Positions 42,745-51,623 of a DNA stretch of 64,000 nt are shown piece by piece. The number at the start of each line of letters is the position of its first letter. Positions within the stretch are counted from its first letter, which is position 1. The translations under genes and the position numbers were made by a program. A model generated the notes under the pieces. The model saw only the letters and a list, made by a program, of their open reading frames with translations, did not search any database and was not told the DNA's origin. Origin of the DNA: Chthonomonas sp. (lineage in GTDB: Bacteria > Armatimonadota > Fimbriimonadia > Fimbriimonadales > Fimbriimonadaceae); assembly GCA_016788115.1 (NCBI GenBank), contig JAEURR010000005.1, positions 434,001 to 498,000 of the forward strand, given 5' to 3'.

Positions 42745-45350
42745 CCGCCGAACAGCTTCTTACGCTCTTCGAGCTTGCCGATAAGTGCGTCGAGCTCGGC
42801 AAGATTCGCTCTCTCTCTCTCGACTATCTCTGGCTTGGCGCGCTCGGTGAACTGCGGGTTCGCCAGGCGAGCAGCTAGCTTGTCGCGCTCGACGACCGAC
42901 TTCTCGGTCTCGCGGACGATACGCGCAATCTCCTTCTCAGCGTCGATAATCCCTTCGACCGGCAGGTGGAAGTCGACTCCTGAGACCGTCGTGCTTAGGA
43001 ACCGTCCTTGCGGCTTGCCTGGAGTGAGCGTTGCGAGCTTGGCCTGGGATCGGATGACCTCCTCTCCGCCGAGTAGGTCACCCTCGTAGAAGCAGGGAAG
43101 TGCCTCTTTGAGTGCACCCATGCCGATCTCCGCACGCAACCCTCGCACTCCACGGGTGAACTCAAACCACTGACTGACGGTCTGTTCGGCGTCCGGCTGC
43201 GAGTAGTCCGCCACCCACGCAGGCCAGCACTCCTCCGCCACGAACGGGGTTTTCCCTTCGACCGGCAGATGAGCATAGATCTCTTCGGTGATATGCGGCA
43301 TGATCGGGTGGAGCATGATCAGGAACGCGCGTAGCGCCTGGCTCAGCACCCACTGGGGTACGGCGCGCTGGGCTTCGTCCTGCATGCGATGCTTGCTCAC
43401 CTCGATGTACCAGTCGCAGAAATCGGACCAGAAGAAGCTGTACAGCGCTCCGGCAACCGCCTGCACGTCGTAACCCTCGTACCCTTCGCGAGCGATCTTC
43501 TCGATCGCGGCGAGGCGACTGAGCAACCACTCGTCAACTATCTCGAGCTTCTCCGGCTTGGCCCCGCTGTAGCCGTCCAGGTTCATTAGAACGAATCGCG
43601 AGGCGTTCCAGATCTTGTTGCAGAAGTTGCGAGCGTCCTCAGTTCGACGATCGCTGTACCGAATCTCTTGGTTCATGCCCGACTGCGACAGCAGCGTATA
43701 CCGGAGTGCGTCCGCGCCGATGCTCTCAATCACCCCGCGCGGGTCGATGCCTGTCCCCAAGCTCTTGCTCATGCGGCGGCCGTCCTCGGTGAGCACCGTC
43801 GCGTGGATGTACACCTCGCTGAACGGGATATCGCCTACGAAGTCCATGCCCATCATCACCATGCGCGCGACCCATAGATTGATGATGTTACGGTCGGTGA
43901 CGAGAAGGGAAGTCGGGTAGAAAGCGGCAAGATCGTCCGTCCTTTCGGGCCATCCGAGCGTTGCGAAGGGCCACAAACCGCTGCTGAACCAAGTATCGAG
44001 CACATCGTCATCTTGGCGGACGATCTTGTCTGCGCCTGCCTTAGCCTGAGCGTCTTCCAAAGACATGGCCGCGATGCTCGCGCCAGACTCGGTGTAGTAA
44101 ACCGGGATGCGGTGCCCCCACCACAACTGCCGGCTGATGCACCAATCCCGGATATTCTCCAGCCAGTCTAGGAAAACTTTGTTGTAGCGGTCCGGAATGA
44201 ATCGAATGCGACCCTGGCGCACGGCCTCCATGGCGGGTCCTGCGAGTTCGGTCTGTTTCACGAACCACTGCTCACTGAGCAGCGGCTCGACGACTTCGCC
44301 GGAGCGCTCGCTCACGATCAATGCGATCTCATGGTCCTCGACCTTGACCAGGTGACCGGAGGCTTCTAAGTCGGCCACAATCCGCTTTCGCGCTTCATAG
44401 CGGTCCAGACTCTCGTAGGGTCCGCAGTCTCCAGTGACCTTGCCCGTTTCATCGAGCACCACCGGCATCGAGAGTCCGGCCCGGACCCCTACTTCGAAGT
44501 CGTTGGGGTCGTGCGCAGGAGTGATTTTGACTGCACCTGTTCCGAAAGTCGGATCGGGATACGGGTCCGCAATGAGCGGAATCAGTCGATTCATGAGCGG
44601 AAGAACGAGGTTCTTGCCGACAAGCGCCTTATATCGGTCATCGGACGGATGGACCGCCACGGCCACGTCGGCAAGCATGGTTTCGGGTCGCGTCGTCGCA
44701 ATCACGACTTCGCCCGAGCCATCTTCGAATGGATAGCGAACATGGTAGAGCTTGCCACGGACGACTTTGCGCTCCGTTTCGATGTCGCTCACGCTCGTTC
44801 GCAGTACCGGATCCCAGTTCACCACGCGCTTACCGCGGTAAATCAGCCCCCGATCAAACCAATCAATGAAAACTTTGAGCACCGCATCGGCATAGCCTTG
44901 GTCAAGGGTGAACCGACTTCGGCCCCAATCGAACGCACAACCCAGCTGCCGGAACTGGCTGATGATCGTACTTCCACTCTCTTCGCGCCACTCCCACACG
45001 CGCTCGATGAACTTCTCGCGACCTATCTTTGCTGCAGAGACGCCCTCTTTGCGCAGCTGCTTGTCCACCACGCTCTGGGTTGCGATGCCTGCATGGTCCT
45101 GCCCCGGCAGGATGAGCACACGATCGCCGCGAAGCCGACGAAATCGTCCAGCCAGATCCTGCAACGGGTAGCAGAGGGAGTGTCCCATGTGCAGCGATCC
45201 CGTGATGTTGGGCGGCGGAATCGTGATAGTGAACGTGGGGCGAGATGTGTCGGGGCTTGGCTTGAACAAGCCAGCCGCCTCCCAGGCGGCATACCACTTC
45301 GACTCTACGAGCGACGCGTCGTAGCGCGGTGCGAGATCTACTTCTATCAT
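42741..45350 (-). CDS. valS: Valyl-tRNA synthetase
   Basis: An 869-residue class I synthetase. The HIGH motif reads HMGH (GSLHMGHSLCYP) and KMSKS reads RRMSKSLGTG. The editing domain (about 190-340), anticodon-binding domain and a C-terminal coiled-coil arm (EKEIARIVRETEKSVVERD) are all present. I choose the ATG at 45348-45350 (MIEVDLAP) with AGGAAAG eight bases upstream. The open frame extends to 45380, but a likely -10 box (45383-45388) leaves no room for a message starting there. The stop overlaps the convergent comEC gene by four bases. Confidence 0.97.
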   Translation of the reverse strand: MIEVDLAPRYDASLVESKWYAAWEAAGLFKPSPDTSRPTFTITIPPPNITGSLHMGHSLCYPLQDLAGRFRRLRGDRVLILPGQDHAGIATQSVVDKQLRKEGVSAAKIGREKFIERVWEWREESGSTIISQFRQLGCAFDWGRSRFTLDQGYADAVLKVFIDWFDRGLIYRGKRVVNWDPVLRTSVSDIETERKVVRGKLYHVRYPFEDGSGEVVIATTRPETMLADVAVAVHPSDDRYKALVGKNLVLPLMNRLIPLIADPYPDPTFGTGAVKITPAHDPNDFEVGVRAGLSMPVVLDETGKVTGDCGPYESLDRYEARKRIVADLEASGHLVKVEDHEIALIVSERSGEVVEPLLSEQWFVKQTELAGPAMEAVRQGRIRFIPDRYNKVFLDWLENIRDWCISRQLWWGHRIPVYYTESGASIAAMSLEDAQAKAGADKIVRQDDDVLDTWFSSGLWPFATLGWPERTDDLAAFYPTSLLVTDRNIINLWVARMVMMGMDFVGDIPFSEVYIHATVLTEDGRRMSKSLGTGIDPRGVIESIGADALRYTLLSQSGMNQEIRYSDRRTEDARNFCNKIWNASRFVLMNLDGYSGAKPEKLEIVDEWLLSRLAAIEKIAREGYEGYDVQAVAGALYSFFWSDFCDWYIEVSKHRMQDEAQRAVPQWVLSQALRAFLIMLHPIMPHITEEIYAHLPVEGKTPFVAEECWPAWVADYSQPDAEQTVSQWFEFTRGVRGLRAEIGMGALKEALPCFYEGDLLGGEEVIRSQAKLATLTPGKPQGRFLSTTVSGVDFHLPVEGIIDAEKEIARIVRETEKSVVERDKLAARLANPQFTERAKPEIVERERANLAELDALIGKLEERKKLFGG

Positions 45351-45382
45351 TGTTGAGCTTTCCTGTCTTGAAAGACTCACAC

Positions 45383-45388
45383 ATTGTA
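45383..45388 (-). promoter_or_regulatory. Likely valS -10 box
   Basis: TACAAT on the minus strand, 33 bases before the chosen valS start. The expected -35 position (45406-45411) falls inside the parS palindrome and is a poor match. Confidence 0.4.
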
Positions 45389-45401
45389 CCGTGCACCCTA
45401 T

Positions 45402-45417
45402 CGTTTCACGTGAAACG
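45402..45417. other. parS: parS chromosome-partition site
   Basis: CGTTTCACGTGAAACG is a perfect 16-base palindrome. It matches the bacterial parS consensus TGTTtCACGTGAAACa at 14 of 16 positions; only the outermost bases differ. It lies in the gap between the ABC ATPase gene and valS, about 6.3 kb from the candidate oriC. parS sites, bound by ParB, cluster around origins. parA and parB are not in the window. Confidence 0.82.
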
Positions 45418-45421
45418 TGCC

Positions 45422-46390
45422 TTAGCCGGTGCTCTCCATTAGCTTGGTGACGATCTCCTCAATCGGCGGGTCTTCGATCGCGATGTCGGCAACATCGTAG
45501 TTGCTGAGGATGCTCGCAGCAAGTGCGGGAGTCTCATTCCGCGGGGCGGTGATGACGACCCCGCCATCAAAGGTCTCGATCACACTCTCAAATCGATCAA
45601 CGGGTGCTTCGCCCTTAAAGGTGATACGGAGCCGCTTTTGCGGGTCCATTTGAGCGGTTAGCGCTTCCAGTGTTCCCTCAAACGCCATAGATCCGTTGTT
45701 GATCATGATCACGCGCTCGCATAGCGCTTCGACGTCCTGCATGTAGTGGCTGGTGAGCAGAATCGTGCTCCCATCCTCCTGGTTCAGTACCTTTAGAAAG
45801 TCGCGTATCCGTTTCTGTGAGACAACATCGAGCCCGATGGTGGGTTCATCGAGGAAGACGACGCGTGGCCGATGGAGCAGCGCAGCTACGAGCTCGCACT
45901 TCATTCGCTCTCCCAGGCTGAGTTTTCGAACTTGAGTGTCAAGTTTCGCGCCGATTTGTAGGTGATCGGCCAGAAAGTCCAATCGCTTCTTGTAGTCCGC
46001 GTCCGGAACGTCGTACAGCTCTTTCATCACGAGAAAGCTCTCGCGAGCGGGCAAGTCCCACCAGAGCTGCATCTTGTTGCCCATGACCAGGCTCATCTGG
46101 CGCAGCATGCGCGGGTCGCGTTGGAATGGCGTGAAGCCAAGTACAGTTGCAGACCCGCCACTGGGGTACAAGATTCCCGAGAGCATCTTGATCGTCGTGG
46201 TCTTGCCAGCACCGTTCGGCCCGAGAAACCCAACGATCTCGCCCTCCGCGAGGCTAAACGAGACTTCGCGCACCGCGTGGATGTGTTCGACCTTGCGCGT
46301 CAGCAGCGCTTTGAACGCCCCGGCGATCCCCGATTCCTTCTTGGTTGCGGTATAGGCTTTGCTTAGCCGCTCGACTTCGATCACTGCCAC
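45422..46390 (-). CDS. ABC transporter ATP-binding protein (ABC-2 type exporter)
   Basis: A 322-residue ATPase. Walker A GPNGAGKTTT, signature LSLGERMKCE, Walker B VVFLDEPTIGLD and the H-loop TSHYMQD are intact. An N-terminal loop (KKESGIAGAFKALLTRK) and C-terminal 90-residue extension are as in the ABC-2 exporter subgroup similar to daunorubicin/viologen exporters. The permease is not adjacent (cdsA and valS flank it), so the substrate is unknown. The start lies nine bases after cdsA on the same strand; parS lies just beyond its stop. Confidence 0.9.
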   Translation of the reverse strand: MAVIEVERLSKAYTATKKESGIAGAFKALLTRKVEHIHAVREVSFSLAEGEIVGFLGPNGAGKTTTIKMLSGILYPSGGSATVLGFTPFQRDPRMLRQMSLVMGNKMQLWWDLPARESFLVMKELYDVPDADYKKRLDFLADHLQIGAKLDTQVRKLSLGERMKCELVAALLHRPRVVFLDEPTIGLDVVSQKRIRDFLKVLNQEDGSTILLTSHYMQDVEALCERVIMINNGSMAFEGTLEALTAQMDPQKRLRITFKGEAPVDRFESVIETFDGGVVITAPRNETPALAASILSNYDVADIAIEDPPIEEIVTKLMESTG

Positions 46391-46399
46391 TCGCGTAGC

Positions 46400-47143
46400 C
46401 TACCTTGCAGGCCAGCAGTAGATCAGGAGCGCGACGGGGACGGCGGTCAGCAGCATGGCGTCGATGCGGTCGAGTACGCCGCCGTGCCCCGGCAAAAGGG
46501 TGCCGCTGTCTTTCACCCCTGCCCGCCTCTTCATGTAGCTCTCGAAGAGGTCCCCGGCCTGACCGAAGACGGTACAGATCGCGCCAGCGGCGATTCCCAA
46601 GCCCAGGTTGTGAGTCGAGAGTAGTGCGCCAGCGGCCATCGCGCTGACGGCGTGGGCGGCCGACCCTTCCCAGGTCTTGTTGGGTGAGATTGTGGGCATG
46701 AGCTTGGTCTTGCCCCAGGCCCGACCGGCGAAGATAGCTGCGGTGTCACCCGCCCATACGGGGACGAGGGCGAGCAAAAGCATGAGCGGCCCAAGCTGCT
46801 GCAGCCAGACGCAAGCGGCCAGCGGCGCAGCCAAATAGAGTCCGGAAAGTGAGTGAAGTGGCTTCTTTAAGCAGCCTATAAAACCCAGCATCAGAGTTGC
46901 CGCCAGCAACGCCAGATAAGGCCCCTTCCCGATCGACCAGTCGCTGCCCAGTGCAAAGCCAGCATAGGCAAGCGCCGCAAGCACTGTAACGATCGCGCCG
47001 CTCCGTAGCAGCTTGGACAGTTCATGGCCGCCGATGCCAACCAAGACGAAACCGAGTCCGAGTAGCGGCCATTTCCAAGGTGCGAAAATCGCTCCAAGCG
47101 CAATCCCGATGAGCAAGATCGCGGTCAGAACCCGTGTCTTCAT
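46400..47143 (-). CDS. cdsA: Phosphatidate cytidylyltransferase
   Basis: A 247-residue inner-membrane enzyme that makes CDP-diacylglycerol from phosphatidate and CTP. About eight membrane helices are seen, with the C-terminal CDS signature DSGTLLPGHGGVLDRIDAML and upstream acidic DLFESYMKR segment. The NKTWEGSAAH segment is also conserved. The gene lies 25 bases after the sigma-factor gene and nine bases before the ABC ATPase on the same strand. Confidence 0.95.
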   Translation of the reverse strand: MKTRVLTAILLIGIALGAIFAPWKWPLLGLGFVLVGIGGHELSKLLRSGAIVTVLAALAYAGFALGSDWSIGKGPYLALLAATLMLGFIGCLKKPLHSLSGLYLAAPLAACVWLQQLGPLMLLLALVPVWAGDTAAIFAGRAWGKTKLMPTISPNKTWEGSAAHAVSAMAAGALLSTHNLGLGIAAGAICTVFGQAGDLFESYMKRRAGVKDSGTLLPGHGGVLDRIDAMLLTAVPVALLIYCWPAR

Positions 47144-47168
47144 GATCTGCGAACCACGATACCCCGCG

Positions 47169-47792
47169 CTAGTTGCGGAGCGTCGGGCCGATCTTCTTGC
47201 GCACGCGCTGGAGGGCGTTGTCCACCGTCTTGGGCGGGCAATGCAGCGCCTCCCCCATTTCGATGTAGCTCTGGCCCGCCAAGTATCTCTTGAGGACGCA
47301 GATCTCCATTGGGCTGAGCTTGCGCTCCATCAACTGGCGGATCTCTTTGGGGAATTCTTTCTGGAGCAGGAGTCGCTCGGGATTGACGCTCCGTTCGTCA
47401 GCCACCAGCTCGGCCAATTGTTGCTCGCCGTACTCGGCATCCAGCGAGACCGTTCGGGCGTCTCCTGCTCGCTTACTGCGCGTCGCGCCCTTCACAGCAG
47501 AGATGATCTGTCGAGTGACGCAGAGCTCGGCGAAGGGTCGGAAGCGTGGGAGCCTGTCGGGACGATAATCGCGGATGGCGCGACACAAGCCGATCATCCC
47601 TTCTTGGATCACATCTTCGGTGTCACCACCAGACACGTAGAAGCCAAGTGCCTTCAGGCGAACAAAATTGCGATATCGGGCGACGATGCACTCAGTGGCA
47701 TCGGTCAGCCCCGTGCGGGCCAGACTCACCACCTCTTCGTCGGCGAGGTGCGAGTATCGATATGCATAAGAATCGGGATTATACGTGGCCAT
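47169..47792 (-). CDS. SigH-like RNA polymerase sigma factor
   Basis: A 207-residue sigma-70 family protein with regions 2 and 4 only. Region 2 (about 20-100) reads RYRNFVRLKALGFYVSGGDTEDVIQEGMIGLCRAIRDY and FAELCVTRQIISAVK in two stretches, closely resembling Bacillus SigH (Spo0H). Region 4 (about 150-200) ends in SYIEMGEALHCPPKTVDNALQRVRKKI, the -35-binding helix-turn-helix. SigH controls the entry into stationary phase, competence and sporulation in Firmicutes. Sporulation is not indicated here, and the comEC pair nearby makes competence a plausible target. Its promoter has a perfect -35 box overlapped by an inverted repeat. Confidence 0.88.
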   Translation of the reverse strand: MATYNPDSYAYRYSHLADEEVVSLARTGLTDATECIVARYRNFVRLKALGFYVSGGDTEDVIQEGMIGLCRAIRDYRPDRLPRFRPFAELCVTRQIISAVKGATRSKRAGDARTVSLDAEYGEQQLAELVADERSVNPERLLLQKEFPKEIRQLMERKLSPMEICVLKRYLAGQSYIEMGEALHCPPKTVDNALQRVRKKIGPTLRN

Positions 47793-47832
47793 TGCTTGCC
47801 CCTGGAACCCTGAGATTCAACTAACTATTTTC

Positions 47833-47861
47833 AGTTTATGCCGAATTGACCATTCTGTCAA
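47833..47861 (-). promoter_or_regulatory. sigH-like gene promoter with overlapping operator
   Basis: On the minus strand TTGACA (47861-47856) and TAAACT (47838-47833) are separated by 17 bases, a near-consensus housekeeping promoter about 45 bases before the start. The plus strand shows the inverted repeat TTGAC-N6-GTCAA (47846-47861), which covers the -35 box and suits a repressor site. Confidence 0.65.
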
Positions 47862-47881
47862 TGCACGTTTCAGATTGGCAC

Positions 47882-47919
47882 AAAAAAGCCCGCCGCGGGT
47901 GGTCCCGGGGCAGGCTTTT
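47882..47919 (-). terminator. Terminator after the PKD-protein gene
   Basis: A GC-rich hairpin with the arms AAAAGCCYGCC / GGCRGGCTTTT-like (one mismatch), followed on the minus strand by a run of six T. It ends the recA-to-PKD run just before the sigma-factor promoter. Confidence 0.75.
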
Positions 47920-47927
47920 CGAAATGG

Positions 47928-48905
47928 TCAGTTGACCTTGACGTTCAGTGTGGTGGAGTACGGTTTCTTCAGCCCGAAGAGGTCAGAGATCGTCACCGTC
48001 ACCACGTAGCTGCCCGACTTTCTGAATCGGCGCTTGACGGTTTGACCTTCGGCGTCCACCTGGATGCCATCTGCAGAGTCGAAATCCCACGTGTAGCGCA
48101 GGGTAGACGATCCGCCGTATCCGATTGCCGAGAACTGGAGCTCTTCGCCGAGGCCAATATTGCGCTCACGGAAAGTCGGCTCGCCGCTGATCGGGGTCGC
48201 ATCGTTGATGCTGCGAACTTCACCGATGTAAAACGTCCCGACCGAGTTGCCGCTGAAAGCGACTTCTACGACCTTCTTGTTCGTGCGGGCAAAACCACTA
48301 ATCGCTTGCAGGGGAGCGGAAACCATGCGCCAACCGTTCTCGCCAGCCGCTCCGAACTTCAAGAAGACTTCGCTCTTGAGCCCGTCCGAAGTCGTCACGA
48401 TCATACGGATTTGGTCAAAGGCCGTCGGAGTTGCCGGAGTCGTGGTGCCGCTGCCGCTGCCAGGACCTCCCCGGACACCGCCCGAAGGATCGCCGCCGCC
48501 GCGCTCAGCACCTTCATCGCCGGCCATACCGCCGCCTCCCGAGGTGGATGACGCCCCGGGTCCGCCTGACCGCGCGCCCGGTCCGCCGCCCATCGTCTGG
48601 GTACTGTCCGCCAGCTTAACGGCGACGCGAAGCAAATTGTTTGGATCCGCGGCTGCTTCAGAGAAATCGACGGCGTTGGCAAAGACGATGCGCCCGCCCT
48701 GGAAGAAGTTGCGTGTGCTGATGCGAATGCTGTTTGTGCCTTCGTAAGCGGCCTCATCGGTCTCAGCGATGCTACCGCTCCCCCAACCGGTCAGGCTCAC
48801 CCCCTGGTCCTTCACCGTGCGCGTGGGGCTGTAGAGCACGACCGACGGCGCGGCGGCGGCCCAGGCGCAAAGCGCGATACTACCAATTACTGTCCAGGTC
48901 TTCAT
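47928..48905 (-). CDS. Secreted PKD-like protein with glycine-rich linker
   Basis: A 325-residue protein with a signal peptide (about 1-19, ending AAA). The N-terminal domain (about 20-100) resembles a carbohydrate-binding or jelly-roll fold (YEGTNSIRISTRNFFQGG). It is followed by a low-complexity Gly/Ser/Pro linker of about 50 residues (105-155), a second beta domain, and a C-terminal PKD domain (about 245-325) with TWDFDSADG and FRKSGSYVVTVTI. PKD domains are found in secreted and surface proteins. The family is not otherwise recognised. It lies six bases after ymdB on the same strand, so it may be co-transcribed with the recA run. Confidence 0.78.
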   Translation of the reverse strand: MKTWTVIGSIALCAWAAAAPSVVLYSPTRTVKDQGVSLTGWGSGSIAETDEAAYEGTNSIRISTRNFFQGGRIVFANAVDFSEAAADPNNLLRVAVKLADSTQTMGGGPGARSGGPGASSTSGGGGMAGDEGAERGGGDPSGGVRGGPGSGSGTTTPATPTAFDQIRMIVTTSDGLKSEVFLKFGAAGENGWRMVSAPLQAISGFARTNKKVVEVAFSGNSVGTFYIGEVRSINDATPISGEPTFRERNIGLGEELQFSAIGYGGSSTLRYTWDFDSADGIQVDAEGQTVKRRFRKSGSYVVTVTISDLFGLKKPYSTTLNVKVN

Positions 48906-48911
48906 GTGTTG

Positions 48912-49694
48912 TTATCCTGCCGATTCGCGACGCACTCGCTCGATGGCTACGGCGCGTCCAGTATCTCTTTCGACGTCAATGACCACCCCAGCGATACATC
49001 CAGGTTCGTCAGAGACTTCAAATCTTTCGGGCATCGAGGTCCGGAACTTGCGGAGAATAATCTCCCGCTCCATCCCCAATACGCTGTTTCTGGGCCCACA
49101 CATTCCCACGTCGGTGATGTAAGCGGTCCCCATCTCGAGGATCGTTTCATCCGCCGTCGTCACGTGCGTATGGGTTCCCAGCACCGCCGTCACCCTACCT
49201 TCGCAATGATAGCCCATCGCGATCTTCTCGCTTGTCGCCTCGGCATGAAAGTCGAGGAGCCGATGCGGGCTGGCGCACTGCGCGAGCAATCCGTCGATGC
49301 ACGCGAAGGGATCGTCGTAACCATCAAGGAAGACGCGACCGCACACGTTCATGATGTGCAACAAGATTCCGTCCCGCTCAACTGACGTCAGACCGCGTCC
49401 GGGTGCACTGGGCGGCATGTTCGCTGGTCGAACGACGGGTGCATCGGTGGCGAACGTCTCGATAATCTCCTTCTTGTTGAAGGCGTGATTGCCCAGCGTG
49501 ATCGCATCCACGTTAAGCTTGAAGAGCTCGCGGCAGATGTCCGGGGTGATCCCCACTCCGCCAGCAGAGTTTTCGCCGTTGACAATGGTGAAGAGCGGCC
49601 TATAGTCTTCTTGCAGGCCGGGCAAAAATTCCGCGACGGCGCGCCGACCACGCTTGCCCACGATGTCACCAAGGAACAGAATGCGGTAGGTCAC
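48912..49694 (-). CDS. ymdB: YmdB family metallophosphoesterase
   Basis: A 260-residue protein of the TIGR00282 family. The metal sites are visible: FLGDIVGKRGR, IVNGENSAGG, TLGNHAFNKKE and VLGTHTHVTTADE. Bacillus YmdB hydrolyses 2',3'- and 3',5'-cyclic nucleotides and influences biofilm and motility choices. The gene overlaps rny by four bases, the same partnership as in Firmicutes (rny-ymdB). The length is typical and all ligand residues appear intact. Confidence 0.95.
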   Translation of the reverse strand: MTYRILFLGDIVGKRGRRAVAEFLPGLQEDYRPLFTIVNGENSAGGVGITPDICRELFKLNVDAITLGNHAFNKKEIIETFATDAPVVRPANMPPSAPGRGLTSVERDGILLHIMNVCGRVFLDGYDDPFACIDGLLAQCASPHRLLDFHAEATSEKIAMGYHCEGRVTAVLGTHTHVTTADETILEMGTAYITDVGMCGPRNSVLGMEREIILRKFRTSMPERFEVSDEPGCIAGVVIDVERDTGRAVAIERVRRESAG

Positions 49695-51160
49695 TTGGCA
49701 ACCTCCGAGATTCGCACCTCGCGGATGACGGTGATCTTCACCTGGCCGGGGTACTCGGTTTCCGTCTCAATCCGCTTGGCTACGGCTTTGGCCAGCTTAG
49801 CCGCGCCCGCATCGTCCAAGTCGTTTGGACGTACGATCAGTCGCAGCTCTCGGCCTGCTTGTACGGCGAAACTCCGTTCAACCCCTTCGAAGCTGTTCGC
49901 GATGGCTTCGAGTGCCCCCAGCCGCTTGACGTAGTTGTCGAGGTTCTCGCGCCGAGCACCCGGGCGGCTCGCACTCATGGAGTCGGCGATGATGACCAAT
50001 TGCGCCTCTTCGGTCTCGGGTTCGATTTCTCGATGGTGCGCGCCCACCGCATGGCGAACCGGCCGGTTCAGCCCTTGTTGCTCCAGGTACTGCATCCCGG
50101 CGATGGCGTGCCGCGAGTCGTACTCGCTGCCGAGCGCTTTGCCGATGTCGTGCAGGAACCCGGCGGTACGTGCGACTTCCTCGTTGCAGCCGAGTTCGGC
50201 GGCCAGGTGCGCCGCAAGCTGGGCGACTTCGACGCTGTGGTCCAGAACGTTTTGTGCGTAGCTGGAGCGGAATCGTAGTGCCCCCATTTGCTCGATGACT
50301 GCGGACGGCAACCCTGCCACCTGGGCTCGGTCACACGCGCGCTCACCCGACTCGCGAATGGTCCGCTGAACCTCTTGCTGCGCCTTCTCGTACAGTTCCT
50401 CGATCCGCCCCGGGTGGATGCGCCCATCGACCATCAGGTTCATCAGAGCGAGCCGGGCGGTTTCGCGGCGGATCGGATCGAAGCACGAGATCACGACCGT
50501 TTCCGGCGTATCGTCCACGATCAGATCGACACCGGCGACCTGCTCAAAGGCGCGGATGTTTCGCCCCTCCCGGCCGATGATGCGCCCCTTCATCTCCTCG
50601 CTGGGAAGCGTCACGACCGCGACGGTGGACTCAGTGATAATGTCCACGTGCGCGCGCTCCATCGTCCCGATGACGAGCTTACGGGCGGTGCGTTGCGCGT
50701 CCGCGGCGGCTTCGCTTTCAATGGTCTTGGCGATTTGCCGCGCCGTTTCCGCTGCCTCCGCCTCGGCTTTCGCGAGCACGAGTGCGCGGGCCTCGTCGGC
50801 GTTCAGGCCCGCAAGAGACTCCATCTTCTGGGTGAGATCGGCCTCGCGCGAGTTCAGGTTTGTGGATCGGCTGTGAAGTTCGGCTTCTTGCGATTCCATA
50901 AGCGCGGTGCGCTCTTCTAGCTTCTCTTCGCGAGCTTCGAGCCGCTCGCGCGCTCGCTTCTCTTCCTCCATCGCTTCCAGGAGGGCGAGCTTTTTGGCCT
51001 CTTCGACTTCGGACCGAAGGTTTGCAATGGCCGACTCTTGGGCGACTTCGCGCTCACGCATCGCCTGGATGCGCCGGTTCATCAGCACGTACGTGATGAG
51101 CGCGCTGAAACCGATCGCCAGGATGAGATCGACGACGAAGGCGGTGACCGAGACGTTCAC
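49691..51160 (-). CDS. rny: Ribonuclease Y
   Basis: A 489-residue membrane-anchored endoribonuclease that starts mRNA decay. A single N-terminal helix (about 6-24, FVVDLILAIGFSALITYVLM) is followed by a long coiled coil (about 30-180), a KH RNA-binding domain (about 190-260, GRIIGREGRNIRAFEQ) and an HD domain (about 310-430, FLHDIGKALGSEYDSRHA). The catalytic His-Asp pair is present. It overlaps recX upstream and ymdB downstream by four bases each. Confidence 0.97.
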   Translation of the reverse strand: MNVSVTAFVVDLILAIGFSALITYVLMNRRIQAMREREVAQESAIANLRSEVEEAKKLALLEAMEEEKRARERLEAREEKLEERTALMESQEAELHSRSTNLNSREADLTQKMESLAGLNADEARALVLAKAEAEAAETARQIAKTIESEAAADAQRTARKLVIGTMERAHVDIITESTVAVVTLPSEEMKGRIIGREGRNIRAFEQVAGVDLIVDDTPETVVISCFDPIRRETARLALMNLMVDGRIHPGRIEELYEKAQQEVQRTIRESGERACDRAQVAGLPSAVIEQMGALRFRSSYAQNVLDHSVEVAQLAAHLAAELGCNEEVARTAGFLHDIGKALGSEYDSRHAIAGMQYLEQQGLNRPVRHAVGAHHREIEPETEEAQLVIIADSMSASRPGARRENLDNYVKRLGALEAIANSFEGVERSFAVQAGRELRLIVRPNDLDDAGAAKLAKAVAKRIETETEYPGQVKITVIREVRISEVAK

Positions 51161-51612
51161 TCAGCACCCTCCAGCGAGGCCTCGAAGTACGCTTCGACCA
51201 CGGATCGGACGATGTCTTCGTCGAACCCGCGTCCGGCCAGATATCGGGCACCCTTGATCGGCGCATCCGAAGGAAGATACTTCTTGCGAAGGAGATGGCC
51301 CGCCCGGTCTGCTTCTGCAGCAGGGTCGAACCAAGCCTCGATCTCGGCCAAGATCTCGGGATCCGCACCCTTTGCATCGAGCTCGGCGAGGATCCGTTCC
51401 TTGCCGTACCCCTTCTCTTGGCGTCGCTCGGTGAGCACACTCGCCGTCCGATGGTCATCCAAGAAACGCCACTCGTGCAGCTTGTGGCGAACTCGGTCCC
51501 ATTCGTGACCGAGTTGCTCTCGCTCCAAGGCAGCCTTCAGCTCCGCCTCAAGATGGTCTCGACGGCGCAAGCAACGCAAGGCGATCAGCAGCGCGCGATC
51601 GCTCATTGGCAC
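51157..51612 (-). CDS. recX: Regulatory protein RecX
   Basis: A 151-residue helical protein of the RecX family, with three-helix repeats such as LEAELKAALEREQ, WRFLDDHRTASVLTERRQEKGYGKERI and the C-terminal KGARYLAGRGFDEDIVRSVVE segment. RecX binds RecA filaments and limits their activity. It follows recA by 11 bases on the same strand, the usual partnership, and overlaps rny by four bases. Confidence 0.9.
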   Translation of the reverse strand: MPMSDRALLIALRCLRRRDHLEAELKAALEREQLGHEWDRVRHKLHEWRFLDDHRTASVLTERRQEKGYGKERILAELDAKGADPEILAEIEAWFDPAAEADRAGHLLRKKYLPSDAPIKGARYLAGRGFDEDIVRSVVEAYFEASLEGAE

Positions 51613-51623
51613 ACTTAGTCCGG

